Shown in pieces: positions 56,207-64,000 of a DNA stretch of 64,000 bases. Within the stretch, counting starts at the first letter, position 1, and each line of letters starts with the position of its first letter. The position numbers were made by a program, and so were the translations under genes. Under the pieces are notes generated by a model. The model had not been told where the DNA came from. It worked only from the letters and a program-made list of their open reading frames with translations, and did not search any database. The DNA lies in assembly GCA_947462335.1 (NCBI GenBank), contig OX381717.1:49705523-49769522 (forward strand). The letters are read 5' to 3'. Source of the stretch: Harmothoe impar (taxonomy: Eukaryota; Annelida; Polychaeta; Phyllodocida; Polynoidae).

Positions 56207-56531
56207 GGGAGTGATCATTTTTTAACAACAGGGGGGGAGGCGGTGGGTTTCCGCGCGGAGCGCGCGCACTTTTTTACCCCCCCCCCCGGTCAAGGGGTCA
56301 ACATTTTTGACCCCCCCCTTAGGGTCGAAAATCGGCTCGCGCGCGGGCCCTTTGAAGCATAGTAACACGCAGGCTTTTTGGCTCAAAACAGGTTAAATTT
56401 TTTTGCCCCCCCCCCCCCCGCAAGAGGGGTCCAAATTTTTTTGCCCCCCCCCCGGTCAAGGGGTCCACATTTTTTTGCCCCCCCCCCCAAACCCACCACC
56501 CCCCCCCTGTTGATAATAAATGATCACTCCC
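56207..56531. mobile_element. G-tract inverted-repeat element, best copy
   Basis: TAA flanks both sides (56204-56206, 56532-56534). Left end GGGAGTGATCATTTTTTAAC, right end inverse of GGGAGTGATCATTTATTATC. The interior is a chain of C/G-runs with GGTCAAGGGGTC words and a GCGCGGAGCGCGCG hairpin. The TWA target suggests a PIF/Harbinger-driven MITE. Confidence 0.85.
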
Positions 56532-56911
56532 TAAATATAAGTCTTTTTTTTTTGTTTAAAAATGTCCCATGTCGAAATGTCCCACAGAAAAAGTAAATTT
56601 TGAAAAAAAAAGTTCTGTTGGATCACAACTTAGCTATTATTGACTTGAGCTCTACTGTGCCACTGAAGTGAGAGTATACCTAAGTACTTATATTTCATCC
56701 AAAAGTGGTGTATTAGTGGCAAGTGAGGTATTAAAGTTGAGTCGGTGCCAACGGCACAAGTTGAGCCAGCTCAACTTACCCTAAGATGGTTCATGGCTCA
56801 ACTTACCATATTTGTTTTATTCTGAGTATTTCTCATCATTTGTAGGCTTACTATTCCAATCCCTAGGTGCATATTTCTGTTTTTATGACCTATTAAATTA
56901 TGAGATCTTTA

Positions 56912-57110
56912 GGGAGCGTTCATTATTTATGCCAGGGGGGGGGGGTGTGCAAATCAGGGGGGGGGGGTCATTTTTTTAAGGGGTATTCGGAGGGGGGGTC
57001 TTTTTTTTTCAACCTATTCTTAGGGGGGGGGTCTTTTTTTTCAACCTATTCTGAGGGGGGGGGTCTTTTTTTTTAGGGGTATTTATTTTGGAGGGGGTAT
57101 TTTTTGACAC
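56912..57110. mobile_element. G-tract element, one end visible
   Basis: Left end GGGAGCGTTCATTATTTATG is followed by G-runs alternating with TTTTTTTCAACCTATTC. The right terminus is not seen. Same subfamily as 1555-1716. Confidence 0.55.
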
Positions 57111-57401
57111 AACATGACGCGAATTTCACGACACATGTCGCGAATTGGGGTCATAAAGACGGTAGAACTTTGCTAAATTTCTTGCCTACCAATCGACACA
57201 TGAATGATTCACTACTTTTCTTTTCCTAAAGCAACAATAATTAACTGGAGAAAGAGCATTAATTCAACATGAGAAGAGTACAGAATGTAAGGGGTCTAAA
57301 CAGAAAAGCTATCAGTGTGCAGTTAGATGAATGCTATTGTGGCACCGAAATATGACAGTACTGTATCTGAAATAGTTTGGGTTAATTGGACTTTAGCCTT
57401 G

Positions 57402-58389
57402 CCCAGCTAGCATGGTTACGTTGGGCCAACGTTGGCAATGGTTGGCACCGTCGCAGGCAATAATTTAACGTTGTGCCAATGTTGAAATGCCAACGTTGCA
57501 CCAACGTTGGGAAATTTATGCTATACCAACATTGCAATGTTGGGCGAATGTTTGCGCCTGACGTTGGTACAACATCAACATAATGAGAGTTGGCATAACG
57601 TTGGCCCAACATTGGCCCAACGTTGGCATGCTGACGTTGGCTCGAATGGAATGCCACCGGCCAAAACTACGTTGTGCCAACGTTGAAATGCCAACGTTGG
57701 CACAACGTTGGCATATCAATGTTGGGCCAACGTTGCATGTCCAACCTCCACTAGAGGGCATGGAAGGTTGTCAGAAGAGATTTTGCCCAGCAGCTCCTTT
57801 ATCTCTCATCATAAGTGGCCATTAATTGGGCCCTACATGTGTTATATAGGTTTTAAAAGCCAGGGATATTCCATTCATATGCTATAACATACTTAATTAC
57901 CAACTTTCCCAGTGACATAATGAAATGCAGTAACATTGCCATGAGGACACCTTTTTTAAGGTAATGGTAGGTATATAAGGTCTAAAGGGTGGGATGGCTG
58001 TCAGTCACCTCTGGCCCCTTTAAGCTGATATAAAGGTGAAATGCAAAGACAGAAATGGTTGTTTCTAAACTGATTCTTGTCTTTATCAGAATAAATCACA
58101 GTTTAGTGATCATTAATACTCTATATGAGCATAATACAAAATTAGAATGGAATACCTCTGGCAAAAACTATGTCGTGTCAATATCTGCACCTGACGTTGG
58201 TACACTATTAACATAATGACAGTTGGCATAACGTTGGGCCAACATTGGGCCAACGTTAGCATGCTGACGTTGGCTCAAACGGAATGCCCCCGGCCAAAAC
58301 TACGTTGTGCCAACGTTGGCATGCTGACGTCAGTCCAACCCTCGACTACGTTGAGCCAACGTTGGCCCAACGTCAGGATGCTAGCTGGG
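57402..58389. mobile_element. AACGTTGG-array inverted-repeat element
   Basis: CCCAGCTAGCAT at the left and ATGCTAGCTGGG at the right. About 300 bp inside the left end and 180 bp inside the right are packed with GCCAACGTTGG palindromes. The middle is plain sequence without an open frame. The CCCAGCTA terminus is shared with the AACGTT elements at 30083 and 33402. Confidence 0.75.
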
Positions 58390-59300
58390 TGCCCATCACG
58401 TTTTGGCATCCATATGCAAGGGTGAACTTCCCTACATTTTTAGACCCTGCCTTTCTTCCCAATAGAGGAGCAGATGCATAGTATGCAAGATGCAGATCTA
58501 CCTCATATAATGTTGATACATTGTAGCTTAGGTCCACTCCACCAGTCAAAGGCGTGATTACACTAGTCATGATACACACTTTTCCTTGGTTTCTTGTACC
58601 AGACCCTGCTAAATGAGCCACAGCGTTCTGATTGCAGAGCTCTCAATATTTTTAGAATACCTTCACCATCTCCCTGATAGCTGCCTGCTTCTCACAGATT
58701 CTAGGACTTATAAAATCAGCAGACTCATGGAGTAGACATGATCATCCCACTATAAATCGGTGTACCGAATGCCTTGAAATGTAGCAAATAGCCACCAGAT
58801 CCACAGAGTTTTCTGCTGCGGATGCCACTCCTTCTGTCGCCAATTTCTAAATCTCCCTCTAAGTTCATCTTTGGCTTCAACAGAAATCAGGCACTGAATA
58901 ATCATTGCTACTCACCGCTACTTGGCCTCATCAGAATTTTTAGAGCTCTATATTTGGTTCTGGTCAAGTTGCTTCCGATGCTCTGCAGGGTTATCAGTGA
59001 GTTATTCATCACTATTTTAAAGCTTTTATTTTTTTGGGAGTCAATGCATTCCCATGGCTTGGTTATACTGACCACACACTAGAATATTGAAGGCAGGTAC
59101 CTTATGGCATTTCCTCAAATAAAGGTTATCAACTATGGTGCACGTAACATCCATGCATACCATTGATGGCTTAAGCGATTGTAATTGATCCGTGCCGTTA
59201 TATAACAAAGACACATTCCCCTGTGACTCTTTGTTCAACTTCAAATTCTCACCCTCAGCTCCCCATTTCTTACTGATCCTAGCCTTTGGAAAACCAAACT
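58390..59300 (-). other. Minus-strand open segments, unclassified
   Basis: Two stretches (about 59290-59041 and 58621-58390) are open on the minus strand and have a mixed, protein-like composition, for example LAGSGTRNQGKVCIMTSVIT and VCMDVTCTIVDNLYLRKC. The segment between has stops in all frames I followed. It could be a decayed transposon gene or chance. I recognise no domain. Confidence 0.25.
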
Positions 59301-59843
59301 AGGTTTAAATAGTGATCTTGTTCCTTTAACTGCAAGTTATAATACCAGGATACATTAGAATGGGCCGATTGACCTCTAGATTTTCAAAATTTTCTTCAGG
59401 TTTGCCACTATTATAATGTCCAGAGCATCCCTTCATCAAACATCTTTGTTTTAAGCTGCAGTAGCGCGGAACAGGGGGGGGGGCTGGGGGCCTAGTAAAG
59501 TGGGGGAGCCAATCTTTTGGGGAAACATGAACATTCTAGACTCAGAGTACCCAAGAATACACCAATCTCGAGGTAAAATTCCTAAAACTTTCTTGAAAGA
59601 CAAGCTCAAAGTCCCTCAGAACACATCAATTTCAATGTAAAATTACAAAATTTCCCAGGATCATATGACCAAATGTCATGGATCATCCGGATTTGAGCTG
59701 CCAGGGGGCTCAAAAATAAATATTTGAGTAGGGTTTCAACATTTTTTATACAAATAGTATAGGTATTGGGGATTAGATTTCCTATATTTGGGTAGGTTAA
59801 ATATCATTATTGAATCTACAGTACAGGATCATATGTAGGTGCA
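59300..59843. other. Intergenic, no feature seen
   Basis: No coding region, RNA or array recognised. Confidence 0.4.
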
Positions 59844-60038
59844 AGTAGACACGACTGAGCCCTCTTTATAAAGTGTATAAATTTGTATATGTCTCTGGGA
59901 TAATTGCCTATAAAAATGGTGCATTTTATAGGATTATTGTGCTAGAAGGGCTCCAATAAGGTAGGAATTGACTATACATGGTACAGAGCATGTTATATTG
60001 ATTGAAATGTTTAAAAGGAGGGCTCAGTCGTGTCTACT
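59844..60038. repeat. Inverted pair of AGTAGACACGACTGAGCCCTC
   Basis: AGTAGACACGACTGAGCCC at 59844 and its inverse ending at 60038 bound a 195-bp segment. Three more plus-oriented copies of the core lie at 63329, 63348 and 63539, so the word is probably a transposon terminal or subterminal motif. Confidence 0.7.
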
Positions 60039-60289
60039 GTGATAACTGGTGTATAACAAAGTATTCTAATTTATAAGTGTCTATAAGCTAAAATAACCAG
60101 CAAATTTATTTTTGAATATGAAATATACAGCAGTCCAACATTATAGCACTCCAATGCACTATATGGATATATATCTAAAACTGGACATCGACATCCATGT
60201 AACAGAAAGCTATATTTATTAGAAGTAGAAATCCATGAATATCTATATGAAGGAGAACACCATGTTCATGCCTATATGTCTGTGTGTAT

Positions 60290-61370
60290 GTTCATTTCGA
60301 AATTCAAGATTGCAACCATTGATTGAATGCCACCATGCTTTCAATGTAATCTCGAATTGCAGTTGCAGTAGTTTGATACTAATAAAAAAAAATCTATTCT
60401 ATTTTTCTTTCATGAACAGTTGGCATCCCATAGATTCAAGATGGCTATCACTTATTGAATGTCCCAATGCTTGAAATGCAATCTTGACTTGTAGTTGCAT
60501 TAATTTGATACTATCAAAAAAACAAATCCTATTTGATTTTTCCTTCATTCAACCCATTCAAGATGGCTACCATTTACTAAATGCCACAATGCTTTCAGTG
60601 CAATGAAGAATTGTAGTTGCATTAATTTGATATCTATATTAGAACATTTCTATTTGCTACCTTTTTCAAACACAGTTGGCACCCCATAGGTTTAGGATGG
60701 CCACCATTCATTGAATGCCACAATGCTTTAAATGCAATCTTGAAATGTAGTTGCATTAATTTTAAACTGTTAAAAACATCCAATTTAGTTGTTTTTTTCA
60801 TGAAGAGTTGGCACCCCATAGGTTCAAGATGGCCACCAATCATTGAATGCCATAATGCTTAAATGCAATCTTGAGTTGCTGTTGCATTAATTTGATTCTT
60901 AAAAAAAAAACTTTCTTTTTTTTCTTTCATGAACAGTTGGCACCCCATACATTCAAGGTGACTACCAGTCATTGCATGCCACAATGCTTTAAGTGCAATC
61001 ACAAATTGTAGTTGCATTAATCTGATACTAATAAAAAACCTAATTCTATTCTTTTTTTTATTTATGAACAGTTGGCACCCCATATATTTAAGATGACTAC
61101 CATTCATTGAATGCCCCGATGCTTGAAATGCAATCTCGAATTGTAGTTGCATCAATTTAATGCTAATAAAAAACAAATTCTTATCAATTTTTCTTTCATG
61201 AATATTTGGCACCCCATAAGGTGGCCACCATTCATATTAATGCAAATAGAATGCTTTAAGTGCTGTCACGACTTGTAGTTGCATTAATCTGATACTAAAA
61301 AAAAAAAAATCTATTTGAATTTTCTTTCATGAACAGTTGGCACCCCATAAATTAAAAATGCACCCAGCAC
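60290..61370 (+). repeat. Tandem array, about 130-bp unit, about eight copies
   Basis: Each unit contains GTTGGCACCCCATA, CAAGATGGCCACCATTCATT, GAATGCCACAATGCTT, TTGTAGTTGCATTAATTTGA and an A-run, then TTTCTTTCATGAACA. The landmark GTTGGCACC recurs at spacings of about 125-137 bp from 60419 to 61336. Copies differ by many substitutions, so the array is old. Long minus-strand frames here follow the repeat. Confidence 0.9.
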
Positions 61371-61788
61371 CCAGGTCAACAGCTATATACAGACACGTGT
61401 ACCTCCCCTGCCTGTTCTCCTTCAATGCACAGTGAAGAGGGTGGGAGGGGGTGACCCTCAACAGTGCATAAACACTTTGATTGGATGACAATGCAGTTTT
61501 TATATTACAACCTAAATTTGTGCAACGAAAATCATCAAGAAATACTAAGTATTTTTTCCAAAGAATAGCTTTTCTAGAATGGCTCGGTATTCAGGAATCC
61601 TACTGCGAATAAAAAAATGTCAAATTCTAATTCTAAATACCTGAAAATTGAGAAATGCTGGCGTTCACGGGTTATGTAGGAAATGTACTAAAAACAGCAA
61701 AAAAGGGCAACAAAACCCTAATTTTCTCAAAAACTGTTCAGTAGGATTTTTTCTAACTGAGGTTCCACTGTTTTCTACCCTCATATTA

Positions 61789-63093
61789 GGGGCCATCCAT
61801 AAATGACGTCACACTAATTTGGGCCATTTTCAAGACCCACCCACCCCCCTGTCATACTTTGTCACACATCAGCCAACACCCCCTAGAAAATTATGTCACA
61901 AGTGCTCAGACACCCCCCCCCCATGCATAAGTAAGGTATCGTATCAGAGTTCTACTATAGAAGATCATACATGTATGTGTTACAATTGGGCTAAGCAATA
62001 GAATATCATGTGTTGAATATATTCTTAACCAAGTGCTTGCTCAAAAAGGTTTATTACAGATTAATTGTTACTTAAATGGATTTCTATCACGCTGGTCAAA
62101 TATTACACCCAAAGAATGCACCCAGACTTTCACATTGGCCCAATCTTGTGAGACACAGCCATCAGTCAAATTATGCAAGTCTTTCTAAATGGGTGCCATT
62201 GGTGATCAATTTTGCTGTAATAGCATATATTCACTAGAACACTGTCCAAAGTGACAATAACATATTCACATGAGTATTCATGAGTTTAGTGAGTGGTCAT
62301 TATTGAACAACAGTGGAGGGGTAGGTAGATTTTCGCACACACGGAAATCTTCCCCCCCCCCCGCCTTGAGACCTCTAGAAGGGGATGAATAATGACCACT
62401 CTCTTAGTAGTAATCTATTAATCTAAAGTCCATGACATTCCACCCTAGTAAAAATTTTATGGCTCAGCGATCCTCAATTCATGGATCCCTAACAGTGTTG
62501 ACAGGAACAACAGGTGTGCTACTGTTATCCTGTGACTTCTCAGGTTTTAGGAGACCAGTAACACATATCTTTGTATCCGAGTGACTAATTGATTGGATGC
62601 CAATTACAATCAACATTCCTTGCACATTATTTTGGATAGCTTATTGTGTACATTAGGACATGCAAAGTCACAGGTCCAATGGCTATCAATAATGATATAC
62701 CTTCAAAAGAATTTCCAAGGGATGCAGGCTGTTATGTTTTAGACGATGGATGGTGCTTACAAACTACCAGATGGATGTACGCCTGGATTGTGATTGAGAC
62801 ACAAATAACACAGGCTTGTATAACATGTAAACATGGTGGCTGACTTACTCCAGAATTGACACTAATTGAAGCCAATAAAATTAGCTCATAGAATCTCCAA
62901 TCTGCAAAAAGCTTAACCTAAGGCCCTAACTGTTTTATTAAAGCTTAACGTTATAAAATAGGTTTTATTTGTATTTTCAAAAGTGTGACGTCACACTGGG
63001 CTTGACACCCCCCCACCCCCCTGTCACACTTTGTCACACTCTGACCAACACTCACCCACCCCCTCCAGTGTGACGTCATTTATGGATGGCCCC
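61789..63093. mobile_element. PIF/Harbinger-like inverted-repeat element, deletion derivative
   Basis: TTA flanks both sides (61786-61788, 63094-63096). The ends are 27-bp inverted repeats beginning GGGGCCATCCATAAATGACG. CTGTCAYACTTTGTCACAC recurs inside each end. The 1.3-kb interior has no transposase frame. A second, smaller inverted-repeat element is nested at 62289-62403. Confidence 0.8.
62289..62403. mobile_element. Nested G-tract inverted-repeat element
   Basis: TTA on both sides. Left end GTGAGTGGTCATTATTGAAC, right end inverse GATGAATAATGACCACTCTC. Same family as 6509 and 56207. It lies inside the Harbinger-like element, so it arrived later. Confidence 0.75.
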
Positions 63094-63096
63094 TTA

Positions 63097-64000
63097 CACA
63101 TTGGCATAGAGAATATATTGACACCTAGTCAGGATTTTGCGCTAGGAGCAATCTGTGAGGCGAAAAACAGCCAAAATGAGCCACTGGTCTGAAGTATAAA
63201 ACTGGGCATCGATCACTATAGAGCTACAAAGAGACAGAGAATCGATGTCCAGTAATAATACATTCTAAGCTATAATAGAAATAACTTGAGATGTACATAA
63301 TGTGTCCCCTTAGTATCTTTTCACTAAAGGGCTCAGTCGTGTCTACTAGGGCTCAGTCGTGTCTACTCATAAACTACCCCTAAAATAGGACTGATATTCA
63401 CTAGGCTCTGCAGGGAAGGCCGTTAAAGCTAGACTTACAATTTTTTTCCCTGTGTATAGGTAAATAATATACGGTTATCATGCCTTAGTTAATTTATATT
63501 TTTTCTATATTAATATATGGTTTTGGCCATGTTTTGTTTGGGCTCAGTCGTGTCTATGCAAAACTACCCCAGCACTTTTGACCATACATAATATTTATCA
63601 AGCATATCATATAGTCCTAAGTGGTGCTAAAATGTTTCCTACCATAAAGGGGAACTGGCCAAGAAAAGATATGTGTGAATAGCTCTATTTATAGAGCAGT
63701 ATATACAGCATAATTTCATTTTTTTCATTCAATTGTTTAAAAAAGGTCCAATTTGGGGTGTTTTTGCCCCTATGGCACCCTAAATTAGGGTCTGACATAG
63801 GTCAAACCAGGGTTTCCCTCGTAGATCTAACCAAGGACAATCATACTAGACCAAAAAGATATCTATATATGAAAACTGGAATTCTTTATTGAGTGGAGAA
63901 GAAGAAAAGTTCAAATCAGGGCAATCTGTGACATTTGGTCATATGGTAGACTTCAGACCACTCTGAATACACTAATATAAAGGTCAAATTCCCAAATTTT
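63097..64000. other. Intergenic; three GGGCTCAGTCGTGTCTA words
   Basis: The core GGGCTCAGTCGTGTCTA occurs at 63329, 63348 and 63539. AATCGATGTCCAGT at about 63238 is the inverse of ACTGGACATCGAC at about 60180. No gene is seen. Confidence 0.5.

Noticed and set aside
60634..61212. Two minus-strand frames with repeated MNGGH and MGCQLF words
   Set aside because: They follow the 130-bp tandem array. The repetition comes from the DNA, not from a protein.

Overview
The window is AT-rich eukaryotic DNA from a metazoan, most likely a marine invertebrate. Supporting this are GT-AG introns in all phases, a Golgi-type GT31 glycosyltransferase pair, a spliced PAFAH1B orthologue, a DIRS-type tyrosine-recombinase retrotransposon, and a dense load of short inverted-repeat elements. 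An invertebrate deuterostome (hemichordate, echinoderm or amphioxus) is plausible, but the sequence alone does not settle the species.

Layout. 1-11 kb: intergenic DNA full of inverted-repeat elements, including a TTAA-flanked element whose ends carry arrays of a 16-bp motif. 11.26-17.44 kb (+): two tandem, intronless-in-CDS GT31 (beta-1,3-galactosyltransferase-like) genes, each with a splice acceptor just upstream of its ATG. 17.8-25.6 kb: intergenic, ending in a 1.1-kb TTAA-flanked transposon whose empty target site can be recognised about 1 kb away. 25.84-36.54 kb (+): a 13-exon gene whose joined exons give an uninterrupted 759-codon frame. It encodes a signal peptide, three related extracellular repeats of unknown family, a Thr/Pro-rich stalk, one transmembrane helix and a short tail. 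37.85-43.06 kb: a 0.33-kb palindromic DIRS relative abutting a full-length DIRS element (minus strand: GAG-like, RT/RNase H and tyrosine recombinase frames, all open). 43.1-50 kb: nothing recognisable. 50.1-55.6 kb (-): a complete five-exon PAFAH1B2/3 orthologue of 230 aa. 55.6-64 kb: nested repeats, including a 130-bp tandem array and a Harbinger-like element.

The host genes have no evident functional link. Two encode Golgi type II enzymes, one a cell-surface receptor-like protein, and one a cytosolic esterase. The items most worth a second look are: the three-repeat surface protein, with an obligatory 25-nt microexon and a splice acceptor that appears to use a transposon terminus; the two GT31 copies lacking the first Asp of the metal-binding motif; the intact DIRS element beside its palindromic relative carrying mirrored splice-donor sequences; and the filled/empty TTAA insertion pair. 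No searches or alignments were run. All repeat families, exon joins and motifs were read by eye.
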